Below are positions 16,716 to 25,924 of a stretch of DNA of 61,329 nt, piece after piece. The translations under genes were made by a program, and so were the position numbers. The notes under the pieces were generated by a model, which did not search any database, was not told the DNA's origin, and saw nothing but the letters and a program-made list of their open reading frames with translations. Source of the DNA: Syntrophaceae bacterium UBA5619 (GTDB lineage: Bacteria > Desulfobacterota > Syntrophia > Syntrophales > UBA5619); assembly GCA_002424545.1 (NCBI GenBank), contig DIKL01000123.1, positions 20,547-81,875 on the forward strand. Direction: 5' to 3'. Within the stretch, counting starts at the first letter, position 1, and each line of letters begins with the position of its first letter.

Positions 16716-17444
16716 TTATTCGGCAAGATCTTCAAGCCATTTTTTTTCTTGCGCCGTCAGCACGCCGTCCAAGAAAAGATCGGGCCTCTTTTCTCTCGTC
16801 CGCAAGATCGCCGCCCTGCGTCGCCATTCCTCGATCTCCCGGTGATTCCCGTTGAGAAGCAGTTCGGGAACCCCCCAATCCCTATACTCGGCGGGTCTCG
16901 TATAATGGGGATATTCCAGGAGTCCCATCGAGAAGGAATCCGTCGCCGCGGATTCGCTGTTTCCCAACACTCCGGGAACCAGACGGGAAACGGCATCCAC
17001 AATCACCATCGCCGACAGCTCGCCCCCGGTCAACACATAATCGCCGATTGAGATTTCCCGGTTGACGAGGTACGTCCGGACCCGCTCGTCGACCCCCTCG
17101 TAATGCCCGCAGACCAGGATGATTTGCGGATATTCCGCCAGCTTTTCCGCCATCTTCTGGCAGAACCGCTCGCCCTGGGGCGTCATCAGGATGATCGGCG
17201 TCTCGGCGCCGGTCCGTGGAACGGACTGCAGGGCCCGATCGATCGGTTCAACCTTCATGACCATTCCGCCGCCGCCGCCGTAAGGGGCGTCGTCGGTCAT
17301 GCGGTGTTTGTCCTCGGCATGGTTGCGGATGTCGTGCAGATGGACCGAAAGCAGCCCGCGTTCCGCGGCTTTTTTGAGAAGGCTGCAACCCAGGGGAGAG
17401 ACAAACATCTCCGGGAAGACGGTCAGAATATCGAACCGGATCAT
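16716..17444 (-). CDS. trmD: tRNA (guanine37-N1)-methyltransferase
   Basis: A 242-residue SPOUT enzyme: [11 protein letters not shown] start, [22 protein letters not shown], the knot [14 protein letters not shown], and [17 protein letters not shown]. It makes m1G37 in tRNAs reading CNN and similar codons, preventing frameshifting. The ATG at 17444 overlaps the rimM stop by four bases, so expression is coupled. Confidence 0.96.
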   Translation of the reverse strand: MIRFDILTVFPEMFVSPLGCSLLKKAAERGLLSVHLHDIRNHAEDKHRMTDDAPYGGGGGMVMKVEPIDRALQSVPRTGAETPIILMTPQGERFCQKMAEKLAEYPQIILVCGHYEGVDERVRTYLVNREISIGDYVLTGGELSAMVIVDAVSRLVPGVLGNSESAATDSFSMGLLEYPHYTRPAEYRDWGVPELLLNGNHREIEEWRRRAAILRTREKRPDLFLDGVLTAQEKKWLEDLAE

Positions 17445-18010
17445 GATTCAACCAGCCCTTTCAGCAACCGGACCACCATGACGCCGCTACCCGTATCGAT
17501 CCTTCGGACGACATCGCCGACGGCGGGCAGCAGGATTTCCCGATCCTCATCCCGACAGACATAAACATCGTTGCTCCCCGTCGGGAACACGGCCTCGATC
17601 CGCCCCAGCTTCCGACCCTCTTCGGTAACCACCTGAAGACCAATGATTTCCCGCCAGTAATACTCCCCTTCCGGGAGTTTCCCCATTTTCTCGGCGGGCA
17701 TCCAGACCGGGGCCCCGCGAAGCCCGTCCGCGGCATCTCTGTCGTCGATTCCGCGCAGCTTCAGAATGAAATAATTCTTCCCGATCCCGACGGTCTCAAG
17801 CGGATATCGGCGGGCCTCCGAAACGCTGCGTCCGACCAGCAACTCGGAAAGGTTCTGCAGCGCTTCAGGCGTTTCCAGATAGGATCGGACCTTCACGCGG
17901 CCGTCCAGGCCGTGAGAACGAACAATCCGGCCTATTTCAATGAGCCTTTTGGAGGAGTCATTCGATGATTTCAAGAACAGACCGTTTTTTGATCTTTGTG
18001 GATGCGGCAC
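17441..18010 (-). CDS. rimM: 16S rRNA processing protein RimM
   Basis: Up to 189 residues: an N-terminal RimM barrel ([21 protein letters not shown], then [20 protein letters not shown]) and a C-terminal PRC-barrel ([27 protein letters not shown]). It helps 30S head assembly with S19. The start is unclear: GTG at 18010, with AGGA about 10 bases upstream, overlaps the KH gene by 53 bases. A TTG at 17974 gives a shorter protein closer to family length but lacks a ribosome site. Confidence 0.88.
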   Translation of the reverse strand: MPHPQRSKNGLFLKSSNDSSKRLIEIGRIVRSHGLDGRVKVRSYLETPEALQNLSELLVGRSVSEARRYPLETVGIGKNYFILKLRGIDDRDAADGLRGAPVWMPAEKMGKLPEGEYYWREIIGLQVVTEEGRKLGRIEAVFPTGSNDVYVCRDEDREILLPAVGDVVRRIDTGSGVMVVRLLKGLVES

Positions 18011-18188
18011 TCAGGATCGTCCTCATCGCCTTGGCGGTTCTTCCCTGCTTTCCGATCACTTTTCCAAGATCTTCCTTGGCGACCCTCAGTTCCAACACGG
18101 AAGTCTGTTCTCCGATGATCTCGGTGACCTCGACCATATCGGGGTTGTCCACCAAAGCTTGAGCCATGAATTTGATCAACTCTTTCAT
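17958..18188 (-). CDS. khpA: KH-domain RNA-binding protein (KhpA/YlqC-like)
   Basis: A 76-residue protein beginning [17 protein letters not shown] with the KH loop [15 protein letters not shown] and a C-terminal strand. It binds RNA and is encoded between rpsP and rimM in many bacteria. GGAGG at 18201-18197 is 8 bases from the ATG at 18188 and 5 from another ATG at 18191; either could be used. Confidence 0.92.
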   Translation of the reverse strand: MKELIKFMAQALVDNPDMVEVTEIIGEQTSVLELRVAKEDLGKVIGKQGRTAKAMRTILSAASTKIKKRSVLEIIE

Positions 18189-18216
18189 CATCGCAACCTC
18201 CACAGTCCCCAAAAAG

Positions 18217-18462
18217 CTAAACCCTGATTCCTTTCTTTTCCAGCAACTGAGATACCGTCAACGTCGGTTTTGCACCCTTCGCAAGCCACTGTCGGACGCG
18301 CTCTTCCTTCAGGATTACCACTGCGGGGTTCTGGTTCGGATCGTAATTACCCAATATTTCCAAGAATTTCCCGTCTCTTGGGCACACGGAATCTGCCACG
18401 ACCACACGGTAGCTGGGTTTGCCCTTTGCGCCAACCCTTGTCAATCTCATTTTAACCGCCAT
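18217..18462 (-). CDS. rpsP: 30S ribosomal protein S16
   Basis: An 81-residue protein beginning [19 protein letters not shown], with [19 protein letters not shown] and a C-terminal [17 protein letters not shown] chose ATG 18462 because the family starts with MAVK or MVK. A GTG at 18477 overlaps the GGAGG itself and is an unlikely start. It is the first gene of the rpsP-khpA-rimM-trmD-rplS-rnhB-yraN run. Confidence 0.95.
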   Translation of the reverse strand: MAVKMRLTRVGAKGKPSYRVVVADSVCPRDGKFLEILGNYDPNQNPAVVILKEERVRQWLAKGAKPTLTVSQLLEKKGIRV

Positions 18463-18532
18463 TCCTGTATTGATCACCTCCTGATCTTGAATTTTTCAAT
18501 GGATTGATAGATATAACACATCTCTTCATGCA

Positions 18533-19864
18533 TTAAAAGGGAAAATTGCCCCTGCGCAGCGATTTCATTCCCCCCTTCGTCATCCGCTTCATCATTTTCC
18601 GCATCTCAACGTAATTGTTCAGCAGCCGGTTGACCTCCTGAACGGTCGTGCCGCTGCCCTTGGCGATCCGCTTGCGGCGGCTGCCATCGATGAGCATGTG
18701 GTTTCGCCTCTCCCCGCGGGTCATCGAATCGATGATGGCTCCGACCCGGATGAGTTCCCCCTCATCCGGCGACATCTCCTTGAGGGCCTTTATCTTTTTC
18801 ATCCCCGGGATCATGCCGAGGATATCCTGAAGCGGTCCCATCTTCCGGATCTGGTTCAACTGGCTTCGAAAGTCTTCCAGCGTAAATTCATTCTTCCGGA
18901 TCTTCTGCTCCAGGGCCTTCGCTTCGCGCTCATCCACCGCTTCGCGGGCCTTTTCCACGAGGGTCAGCACATCGCCCATGCCCAGGATCCGGGAGGCCAT
19001 GCGGTCGGGATGAAAGACTTCCAGCGCATCGATCTTCTCGCCGATTCCGACGAACTTAATCGGTTTGCCGATCACGGCCTTGAGGGACAGGGCCGCCCCG
19101 CCGCGGGCGTCGCCGTCCATCTTCGTCATGATCACGCCGTCGATACCGAGAAGTTCGGCAAAGCGGCCCGCGACATTCACCGCATCCTGACCCGTCATGG
19201 CATCCGCGACGAAGAGGATCTCCGAGGGATGGATCGCCTCCTTGATCCGCTTCAGCTCATCCATCATCTCCTCATCGATGGAAAGCCGTCCCGCCGTATC
19301 GACAATGACCACCTCGTAACCGTCACGCCTGGCCTCCTCGACGGCCTGAACGCAAATGCCGACCGGATCCCGCAGCGCGGCCGCATCGAAAACACCCGCA
19401 CCGATCTGACCGCCGAGCACCTTCAACTGTTCCATCGCGGCGGGACGGTAAACATCCGCGGAAACCAGAAAAACCTTTTTGCCCTGGGACGCCACGAGGC
19501 GCGCGAGTTTGGCCGAGGTTGTCGTTTTTCCGCATCCCTGAAGACCGACCAGCATGATCGGCGCCGGAATACGGCTGCCGAATTTCAATTGGCTGCTGAC
19601 CCCGCCCATCAGTTCGATGAGACGGTCGTGAACGATTTTGACCACCTGCTGCCCGGGGGTGATGCTATCGAGCACCTCCTGCCCGACGGCGCGCTGCCGG
19701 ATATCCTCGATCAAATCCCGAACAACCCGGAAATTCACATCGGCCTCGAGCAGGGCCATGCGGATCTCCTTCAGCGCGGACTGAATGTTCTCCTCATCCA
19801 GACGCCCCTTCCCTTTCAGTTTTCGGAAGATGCCGTCCAGTTTTTCGGTCAGATTCTCAAACAT
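18533..19864 (-). CDS. ffh: Signal recognition particle protein Ffh
   Basis: A 443-residue GTPase: an N-terminal four-helix bundle, the G domain with GLQGCGKTTTSAKLA, DTAGRLSIDEEMM and TKMDGDARGG, and a C-terminal Met-rich M domain (MGPLQDILGMIPGMKK, KSLRRGNFPF end). It binds 4.5S RNA and signal sequences for co-translational targeting. Length is normal. It lies 30 bases after the SPOR gene and about 70 before rpsP. Confidence 0.96.
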   Translation of the reverse strand: MFENLTEKLDGIFRKLKGKGRLDEENIQSALKEIRMALLEADVNFRVVRDLIEDIRQRAVGQEVLDSITPGQQVVKIVHDRLIELMGGVSSQLKFGSRIPAPIMLVGLQGCGKTTTSAKLARLVASQGKKVFLVSADVYRPAAMEQLKVLGGQIGAGVFDAAALRDPVGICVQAVEEARRDGYEVVIVDTAGRLSIDEEMMDELKRIKEAIHPSEILFVADAMTGQDAVNVAGRFAELLGIDGVIMTKMDGDARGGAALSLKAVIGKPIKFVGIGEKIDALEVFHPDRMASRILGMGDVLTLVEKAREAVDEREAKALEQKIRKNEFTLEDFRSQLNQIRKMGPLQDILGMIPGMKKIKALKEMSPDEGELIRVGAIIDSMTRGERRNHMLIDGSRRKRIAKGSGTTVQEVNRLLNNYVEMRKMMKRMTKGGMKSLRRGNFPF

Positions 19865-19894
19865 GTTCTCCTCTCAACCAGGCCGGGTTGCCGT

Positions 19895-20737
19895 TCACTC
19901 CCCGCCGTTCTTGCCGGAGGGTCGGATGACGCATTTTACGCCCCGCACCTTCCCTGAAATCAGATCGGCGGCGGTCTTCGCCTTTTCCCGGCTGTCGAAA
20001 CCGCCGATGATCACGCGGTACCACTTTCCCTTGCCGGGGACCTCTTTCATGATTACCCCGGGCGAAAATCCCAGGGGTTTCAGGCTTTCCATTGTCCTCA
20101 CCGCTTTCCGGTTGTCCTGGTAGGCGGCCACCTGAATTTCAAAAAGGTCCTTGCCCGGGATAACCTTCCCGTTCGCCCTGACTCCGGCCGGGATGGTCGT
20201 CGACGGAGCCGCTCCGCCGGTGACCACCGGTTTTTTCTCCGAATCGGGGGTGGGGGTTCTCCCGTCTCCCGTCGAAGGCGGCGCCGGCGTGTTTGCGGCG
20301 ATCGTCCCCGCGGCCGACCGCCCCGCCGCATCCGTCATCCGGGATTTCTCCGCCGGAACGGGCACCGGCACGGAGGGCTCGGACGGCTCCTTCTTGACCT
20401 CACCCGGCGAGCCGGACGCCGGCCCCGTCTTTTTTCCGCCCAGCGTCTCATAAAAGGTCAAATCGAAACTTTCTTCCCCGCCGGCCGGCGAGTCCTGTTT
20501 TCCAATGTCCGCGGAAGGCGCCGGCTTGCCCGTTGGCGGCGCCAAGGCCAACAGACGATCCTGGATCATTTCCGCAACGCTTGGAGAAAATTTTTCCGGA
20601 TAGGCCTCCATGTATTTGCCGACAAAAATCCCCAGGGAAAACATGGAAAAAAGCAACAGGGACATCCCGCCGACAAACAGGATGATTCCCAGCTTGCCCA
20701 GCCTGAGTTCGAACATGCGCCTGTTTTTCGCTGCCAT
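19895..20737 (-). CDS. SPOR-domain membrane protein
   Basis: A 280-residue single-pass protein: short cytoplasmic N-terminus, one membrane segment at about 14-38 (LGIILFVGGMSLLLFSMFSL), a Pro/Ala/Lys-rich low-complexity linker at about 70-200, and a C-terminal SPOR repeat domain at about 202-275 (FEIQVAAYQDNRKAVRTME, WYRVIIGGFDSREKAKTAA). SPOR domains bind denuded peptidoglycan at the septum, so a division or envelope role is likely. It sits between argS and ffh, an arrangement common in Deltaproteobacteria. Confidence 0.85.
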   Translation of the reverse strand: MAAKNRRMFELRLGKLGIILFVGGMSLLLFSMFSLGIFVGKYMEAYPEKFSPSVAEMIQDRLLALAPPTGKPAPSADIGKQDSPAGGEESFDLTFYETLGGKKTGPASGSPGEVKKEPSEPSVPVPVPAEKSRMTDAAGRSAAGTIAANTPAPPSTGDGRTPTPDSEKKPVVTGGAAPSTTIPAGVRANGKVIPGKDLFEIQVAAYQDNRKAVRTMESLKPLGFSPGVIMKEVPGKGKWYRVIIGGFDSREKAKTAADLISGKVRGVKCVIRPSGKNGGE

Positions 20738-20757
20738 GGTTTAACCGAAATCCGCCG

Positions 20758-22422
20758 CTACATTTTTTCCGGGGCGGAAACCCCGAGTATCTTCAGCGCG
20801 TTTTGCAGGACCGTGAGCACGGACCGGCTGAGAAACAATCTTGCCCCCGTGAGTGCGCCGTCCTCGGAAATAACTTTATTCTTGTTGTAATAGCTGTGGA
20901 AAAGCGCCGACAGATCATTCAGGTAGAATGTCACGCGGTGCGGCTCCAGGGACCGCGCCGCCCCCTCCAGCACTTCGGGGAAGCGGGTAATCGCCTTGAC
21001 GAGATCAATCTCCTCCGGCAGCCGCAGAACGGACAGATCCGCCTGGTCGAACGTCGGAACCGTGTACCCCCGTTCGGCCGCGATCCGGAGGATGGAGCAG
21101 ATCCGGGCGTGGGCATATTGAACGTAGTAGACCGGGTTTTCATTGGATTGCTTCTTCGCCACCTCGAGATCGAAATCGAGGTGGCTGTCGGAGCGCCGCA
21201 TCAGGAAATTGTAGCGGGCCGCATCCCTGCCCACCTCATCGACCACCTCGCGCAGCGTGACGAACTCCCCGGAACGGGTGGACATGGCCACCGGTTTCCC
21301 TTCGCGCAGCAGATTGACCAGTTGCACCAGGATCACCTTCAGCGCGTCCTTCTCATATCCGAGGACCTGGACGGCGGCGGACATCCGGGGGATGTAGCCG
21401 TGATGATCGGCGCCCCAGATGTCGATCACCGACTCAAAACCCCGCTGAAACTTATTTTGATGGTAGGCAATATCGGCCGCGAAATAGGTTGGATCCCCAT
21501 TCTGCCGAACGACGACCCGGTCCTTCTCGTCCCCGAAGGCGGTGGTCCGGAACCAGAGGGTCTCACCATCCCGGTACACGAAATCTTTTTCCTCCAATTC
21601 CCGAAGAAGCTTCCCCACGCCGTTGTCCCGGTAAAGCTCACGCTCGCTGAAGTACCGATCGAAAACGCAACCGAAAATCCGGAGGTCTTCCTTGATTCCC
21701 TCCAGGATGGCGCCCGCGGCATAATCGGTGAACAGCGGAACAAGCGCTTCGGGCTTTTCCTGAAGGTGACGGTCCCCGTCCCTCTTCAGCAGCTCCGCAG
21801 CCAGCTCCCGGATGTAATCCCCCCGGTAACAGCCTTCGGGAAACTCCACCGTTTCCCCGAGGAGTTCGCGGTAGCGCAACAGCAGCGATTTCCCAAGGTT
21901 GTTCATCTGGTTTCCCGCGTCGTTGATGTAATACTCCCGAAAAACCCGGTACCCGACCGCCTCGAGGATATTCGCCGTGACATCGCCGACAACCGCTCCG
22001 CGGGCATGGCCGATATGCAACGGTCCCGTGGGATTGGCGCTGACATACTCGATCTGAACCCGCCGGCCCTGCCCCTGATCGGACGATCCGTATTGCTCCC
22101 CCTGCCGGTCGACGGTTTCGAGGAGCCCGGCGAATCCCGTTTTCCGGATGAAAAAATTCAGAAAGCCGGGACCGGCAATCTCCACCCTGTCCAGCAAGCC
22201 ATCCCGATCCTCGATCCTCTCCGAAAGGATCTTCGCGACTTCACGCGGATTCTTTTTTGCCTGCGCGGCCAGGATCATCGCCACGTTGGAGGCGTAATCG
22301 CCGTGGCCGGGATCCTTCGTCAGCTCCACCTCGATGCGGGTGGGCGCCGACGGCGGCAGAACCCCCTGGTCTATGCCCGTCCGAATCGATTTTTCGAGAA
22401 GCCGGACCAATGCCTGTTTCAT
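20758..22422 (-). CDS. argS: Arginyl-tRNA synthetase
   Basis: A 554-residue class I synthetase. The N-terminal Add1 domain includes [12 protein letters not shown]. The catalytic core has the HIGH signature in [18 protein letters not shown] and a KMSKS-like [10 protein letters not shown]. The DALR anticodon-binding domain forms the C-terminus. It charges tRNA-Arg. Its stop is 20 bases from the SPOR gene, so the two are co-transcribed. A terminator at 22444-22467 separates it from the small Cys-rich gene upstream. Confidence 0.96.
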   Translation of the reverse strand: MKQALVRLLEKSIRTGIDQGVLPPSAPTRIEVELTKDPGHGDYASNVAMILAAQAKKNPREVAKILSERIEDRDGLLDRVEIAGPGFLNFFIRKTGFAGLLETVDRQGEQYGSSDQGQGRRVQIEYVSANPTGPLHIGHARGAVVGDVTANILEAVGYRVFREYYINDAGNQMNNLGKSLLLRYRELLGETVEFPEGCYRGDYIRELAAELLKRDGDRHLQEKPEALVPLFTDYAAGAILEGIKEDLRIFGCVFDRYFSERELYRDNGVGKLLRELEEKDFVYRDGETLWFRTTAFGDEKDRVVVRQNGDPTYFAADIAYHQNKFQRGFESVIDIWGADHHGYIPRMSAAVQVLGYEKDALKVILVQLVNLLREGKPVAMSTRSGEFVTLREVVDEVGRDAARYNFLMRRSDSHLDFDLEVAKKQSNENPVYYVQYAHARICSILRIAAERGYTVPTFDQADLSVLRLPEEIDLVKAITRFPEVLEGAARSLEPHRVTFYLNDLSALFHSYYNKNKVISEDGALTGARLFLSRSVLTVLQNALKILGVSAPEKM

Positions 22423-22443
22423 GAGGAATGATTCCTATATATG

Positions 22444-22467
22444 AAAAAAGTTGGCCGCAAGGCCAAC
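22444..22467 (-). terminator. Rho-independent terminator of the small Cys-rich gene
   Basis: Minus strand: stem GTTGGCC/GGCCAAC (22467-22461 and 22456-22450), 4-base loop, then six T (22449-22444). This is a textbook intrinsic terminator placed only about 20 bases before the argS start, so argS must be transcribed from readthrough or from a promoter overlapping this element. Confidence 0.85.
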
Positions 22468-22605
22468 CCTTCGCCTGATGAAGTCACGCTAAACCGCCGG
22501 TCCGAAGACCGTCACCTTTTTCCCGGAAAACCATCCGGGCCGGCGACGCCGCTTCCCGCCCGGCCATGGCGGTCGCCGCACCCCGGCAAGGGATGTCGGG
22601 CCGGA

Positions 22606-22779
22606 TTACTTCTCCCGGCACGCCATTTCCGCCGCATCGATATCCTTGTCCTTGATGGAAAGATCTCGCGAATAATCGGGGCAGCGAACGCAGCCCGATG
22701 CGTCGGTGACAATGCTGTACCGCTTCTGACAATTCACGCGCCAGGCGCAGATCGCACAGTATTTTTTCTCCGTTCCCAT
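22606..22779 (-). CDS. Small cysteine-rich protein, 57 residues
   Basis: A 57-residue protein starting MGTEKKYCAICAWRVNC with six cysteines arranged C-x2-C-x5-C ... C-x2-C, plus one near the C-terminus (MACREK). A PDYSRDL phrase follows the second pair. This looks like a zinc-ribbon-type fold. I recall similar short proteins in Deltaproteobacteria, but know no function. AAGG lies about 5 bases before the ATG at 22779. It has its own promoter (22826-22854) and terminator (22444-22467), which supports it being a real, independently expressed gene. Confidence 0.75.
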   Translation of the reverse strand: MGTEKKYCAICAWRVNCQKRYSIVTDASGCVRCPDYSRDLSIKDKDIDAAEMACREK

Positions 22780-22825
22780 GAACCTTGCCCCCCAAACCGG
22801 TGTTTCCCGTTGCAGTTCGCGCGTT

Positions 22826-22854
22826 ACCCTATCTTTATCCGGATTTGAAGTCAA
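22826..22854 (-). promoter_or_regulatory. Promoter of the small Cys-rich gene
   Basis: Minus strand TTGACT (22854-22849), a 17-base spacer and TAGGGT (22831-22826), about 47 bases before the start codon. The TAGG-type -10 resembles that of the tRNA promoter at 51-79. Confidence 0.5.
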
Positions 22855-22950
22855 GAAATTTGATGGCCGGCTGCTGCTCTGGACACAGCATCCGCTATGC
22901 TCTGGATCCGACAATTCGCTGAATCACACGCCATTGTCCGGCATGCGGAT

Positions 22951-22974
22951 CGAACACTATTTCGAACACTATTT
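22951..22974 (+). repeat. Two perfect tandem 12-base repeats upstream of the ATPase promoter
   Basis: CGAACACTATTT occurs twice in direct succession (22951-22962, 22963-22974), ending 2 bases before the -35 box. Roughly one helical turn apart and beside a promoter, they could be an activator-binding direct repeat. Confidence 0.75.
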
Positions 22975-22976
22975 CA

Positions 22977-23006
22977 TTGACATACAAGACCGCCTTGTCC
23001 TATGCT
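22977..23006 (+). promoter_or_regulatory. Promoter of the ATPase-receiver gene
   Basis: TTGACA (22977-22982), an 18-base spacer and TATGCT (23001-23006), about 75 bases before the ATG at 23089. The tandem 12-base repeats abut its -35 side. Confidence 0.6.
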
Positions 23007-23088
23007 TCTTGAAGAAAAAAACAATTGCTTATCCGATCAGACCTCGTCGAGGGGATCCGCGGAAGGTTGGGTGTAGAATGGAGGGCGC

Positions 23089-25389
23089 ATGGTCGATCCG
23101 AGCAAAAAAAAGGACATACACGTGGGGGAAACTTCCATGGATCGTGACGGACCGGAAGACGGGAAACGATCCTCCGGCGGGACGGCCGTTCCACGAGACA
23201 TCGCGGCCAACCGACGGCTTCTGCCCGATTTCGGAAAATTCAAGCAATCGCTGCTGGATCGCTTCCCTTTATCCCCGGAAGCGAAGCAGCAGGTATCCGG
23301 GACCAGGGTTTCCGACCTCTATTCCATCGCCGGGGTTCTGAACCAGCCGGCAAGCGCCTTCGCCCGAACGATTGCCGAACACCTCGGCCTGCCATACGTT
23401 GCCGATGTGATCTGCCTGGATACACCCTCCCCTTTGCTCTCCGTCCAATTCAGCCGCTGGAACCGGGTGGCGCCCGTGTCGAACGAGGAGGGGCGTCTCG
23501 CCTTTCTGATCAGCAACCCTTTCGACTGGCAGCTTCTGGATGTTCTCGAAAAACAGTTCCGCGCCGAGGGACCGTTGCGGCTCATCATTGCCGACCCGCT
23601 GCACATTCTCTCCTTTCTCGACAAGCGACCGGATCGGGCGCAACCAGAGGCCGGCGGGGAGACGACGGGAAGATCGCCCCTCTCCATCGGAAACAACGGG
23701 GAGCAAGAAACCGCGCAGGCGATCAACACCGTGGTGATGGAAGATGTCGGCCCCGTGACGGAGACAGAGATCGAACAGCGGCCCATTGTCCAGGTGTCCA
23801 ACAACATCCTTTACCGGGCGGTGACGGAACGGGCCAGCGACGTTCACATCGAGCCCAAGGAAAAAGAAACCCTGGTCCGGTACCGGATCGATGGGGACTT
23901 GCAGGACGTTTTCCACCTGAAAAACCAGACGGGGGTCATGGTCATATCCCGGCTCAAAGCGCTGGCGGGGATGGACATTTCCGAACGGATGAAACCGCAG
24001 GACGGGGTGCTGGAGATCCTGGTCGGCGAACGGATGTTCAAACTCCGTTTGGCAACAACATCGACGCCCAGCGGGCAAAGCCTGATCGTCCGGCTCCTCG
24101 AGCCGACGGCCAAGCCCAAGGACCTGCGGGAACTCGGCATGAAGGAAGCCCAGGTCGCAACGATGAAGGATTTTTCCACCCGTTCTCACGGCCTCATCCT
24201 CGTCGTCGGACCGACGGGATCGGGAAAAACGACGACGATTTACAGTTTCCTCTCCCATGTGGACACGAAGTTGCGAAGCCTCATTTCCGTCGAGGATCCC
24301 GTGGAATACCGGATCCCCAACGCCAACCAGCAGCAGGTCAACGAAAAGGCGGGGGTCACGTTCGACGCCCTGCTCCGATCGACCGTGCGTCAGGACCCGG
24401 ACATTCTCTATCTGGGCGAGATCCGGGATTCGTTTTCGGCCAGGATTTCCGTGGATTTTGCCAGCACCGGTCACTTGACGATTTCTACCCTCCACACCAA
24501 CAACGCCACCACGGCTATTTTCCGGCTCGAGCGCCTCGGGGTGACGCGGGAGGTCATGGTCGAGGCCCTCCTCGGAATTGTCGCCCAGCGTCTTCTCAAA
24601 AGGCTCTGTCCCCATTGCAAACGAGTCGCCCCGATCACCGACAAGGAAATCGAAATCCTCCGACCCTATGCCACCGAAATGCCCGCGCAAGTCGCCCATC
24701 CCGTCGGCTGCCCGAAATGCCGGGGGGGATATTTCGGCCGGGAAGCGGTCTATGAGATCCTCGCCTTCGATCAGGATGTCCTGGACAGGGTCCGGTCCGG
24801 GATGCCCATTTCTGAATTGCGACAGTTCATCCAGGAGCGCGGCGGTTACCTGATCAGCCACCACGCCGTGGACAAGGTCAAGGAGCTGATCTTTCCGGTC
24901 AATGACATCTATGAAAAGGTGCTGGTTGAGGAAATCCCGCTGCGCCCGAAGGAGGAGGAAGAAGTCAAGCCGGGCAAGCCGGCCGAGCCGGCGGCGCTCC
25001 GGGGACGGTCGACCATCCTCGTGGTGGAAGACGACCAGGACAACCAAGTTCTCATCTCCCGCATTCTGACCAATGCCGGGTATGCCGTATCCGTCGCCGG
25101 TGACGGGATCGACGCCCTCATGTTCCTGGCCAAACAGGAGTTCGATCTGATCTTGTCGGACATCAATATGCCCAATCTCGACGGGTTCAAGTTCCTGGAG
25201 ATCCTCAAGCAGAAAGGGATCCGGGCGCCCCTGATTTTTCTCACGGCTCGCATCGAGGAGGAAGACGAGGTCAGGGGACTGGAGCTGGGGGCCCTCGATT
25301 ACCTGAAAAAGCCGGTCAAGAAAGACGCCCTCCTGTTGCGGGTGAAACTGGCGTTGGGAAGACGCGTATCCGTTGCCGGTGAAAAATGA
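23089..25389 (+). CDS. PilB/GspE-type assembly ATPase with C-terminal receiver domain
   Basis: A 766-residue fusion. Residues about 60-185 form a GspE/PilB N-terminal domain. Residues about 215-620 are the secretion ATPase: Walker A GPTGSGKTTTIY (374-385), an aspartate-box ISVEDPVEYRI, a Walker-B-like DILYLGEIRD (from 438), and a zinc site CPHC (507, 510) and CPKC (541, 544). A Glu/Lys/Pro-rich linker leads to a complete response-regulator receiver at about 640-760, with acidic VVEDD, phosphoacceptor Asp691 (LSDINMPNLDG), FLTAR and the Lys of LKKPV. Such ATPases power pilus extension or type II secretion. The fused receiver implies direct control by phosphorylation. An internal ATG at 23136 is an alternative start. 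Next to it lie an Hpt gene and a hybrid kinase. Confidence 0.9.
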   Translation: MVDPSKKKDIHVGETSMDRDGPEDGKRSSGGTAVPRDIAANRRLLPDFGKFKQSLLDRFPLSPEAKQQVSGTRVSDLYSIAGVLNQPASAFARTIAEHLGLPYVADVICLDTPSPLLSVQFSRWNRVAPVSNEEGRLAFLISNPFDWQLLDVLEKQFRAEGPLRLIIADPLHILSFLDKRPDRAQPEAGGETTGRSPLSIGNNGEQETAQAINTVVMEDVGPVTETEIEQRPIVQVSNNILYRAVTERASDVHIEPKEKETLVRYRIDGDLQDVFHLKNQTGVMVISRLKALAGMDISERMKPQDGVLEILVGERMFKLRLATTSTPSGQSLIVRLLEPTAKPKDLRELGMKEAQVATMKDFSTRSHGLILVVGPTGSGKTTTIYSFLSHVDTKLRSLISVEDPVEYRIPNANQQQVNEKAGVTFDALLRSTVRQDPDILYLGEIRDSFSARISVDFASTGHLTISTLHTNNATTAIFRLERLGVTREVMVEALLGIVAQRLLKRLCPHCKRVAPITDKEIEILRPYATEMPAQVAHPVGCPKCRGGYFGREAVYEILAFDQDVLDRVRSGMPISELRQFIQERGGYLISHHAVDKVKELIFPVNDIYEKVLVEEIPLRPKEEEEVKPGKPAEPAALRGRSTILVVEDDQDNQVLISRILTNAGYAVSVAGDGIDALMFLAKQEFDLILSDINMPNLDGFKFLEILKQKGIRAPLIFLTARIEEEDEVRGLELGALDYLKKPVKKDALLLRVKLALGRRVSVAGEK

Positions 25390-25466
25390 AGAAGCCTCCG
25401 GGACCGCCCCGCTTCCATCCGGAACACCCGCGTCGACAGGACGTTGAAAATTCGAAGCAACCTTAC

Positions 25467-25796
25467 CTACGGCTGAAAGGTCACTTCGACATTGTCGAGA
25501 TAAGCCTGCAACCGATGGATCTGATCCCGAATTTCCTGCGTCTGCGATCGCTTGGCGGCATCCTCGAAGGTTTCGCCGATCTCGGTGATCCGATCGAATC
25601 CGTAACCGCCTCCGCTGCCCTTCATCTTGTGGCCCAGGGAACGGATCGTCTCGAAATCACCCCGTTCGACGGCCGCGGCAATCTCCACAATATCATTCCG
25701 TCGGTTCTCCAGATATCCGGGAATCAGCTCCCGGAGATCTTCATCGACGACGACAACGATTTTCTCATCCCGGGATTCTTGCTCGGCATCCGTCAT
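25467..25796 (-). CDS. Stand-alone Hpt phosphotransfer protein
   Basis: A 109-residue protein with the Hpt signature LGHKMKGSGGGYGF, where His56 would be phosphorylated, followed by a helical bundle (EIGETFEDAAKRSQ). Residues 15-45 (DEDLRELIPGYLENRRND) fit the first helix. It is encoded on the opposite strand between an ATPase-receiver gene and a hybrid kinase with two receivers, so it probably shuttles phosphate between them. Its promoter is unclear; a purine-rich AAGGGGGAG lies about 10 bases before the ATG. Confidence 0.88.
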   Translation of the reverse strand: MTDAEQESRDEKIVVVVDEDLRELIPGYLENRRNDIVEIAAAVERGDFETIRSLGHKMKGSGGGYGFDRITEIGETFEDAAKRSQTQEIRDQIHRLQAYLDNVEVTFQP

Positions 25797-25853
25797 GCAG
25801 TTTGTCTCCCCCTTCTTTCATCTTCCCCCGTCAAGATAAAGGTCAGAATGAAA

Positions 25854-25913
25854 TTGACATACGATATGGCGCTTTATATACTGCCGCCATAAAAAAAGCC
25901 ATATTTTATGGCT
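25854..25913 (+). promoter_or_regulatory. Near-consensus promoter of the hybrid kinase, with leader palindrome
   Basis: TTGACA (25854-25859), exactly 17 bases, TATACT (25877-25882): eleven of twelve consensus bases. Transcription would start near 25889, just before an inverted repeat AGCCATA/TATGGCT (25897-25903, 25907-25913) which could be an operator or a leader hairpin. The ATG follows at 25925 after GGGGGG. Confidence 0.75.
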
Positions 25914-25924
25914 AACGGGGGGTT

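Larger units (their letters stand above)
22780..23088. other. Divergent regulatory region, no gene
   Basis: These 309 bases hold a minus-strand promoter for the small Cys-rich gene, a pair of tandem 12-base repeats and a plus-strand promoter for the ATPase gene. I see no coding region in it. Confidence 0.6.

Noticed and set aside
23269..25047. A 592-codon open frame antisense to the ATPase-receiver gene
   Set aside because: No domain is visible and the opposing strand has Walker and receiver motifs.
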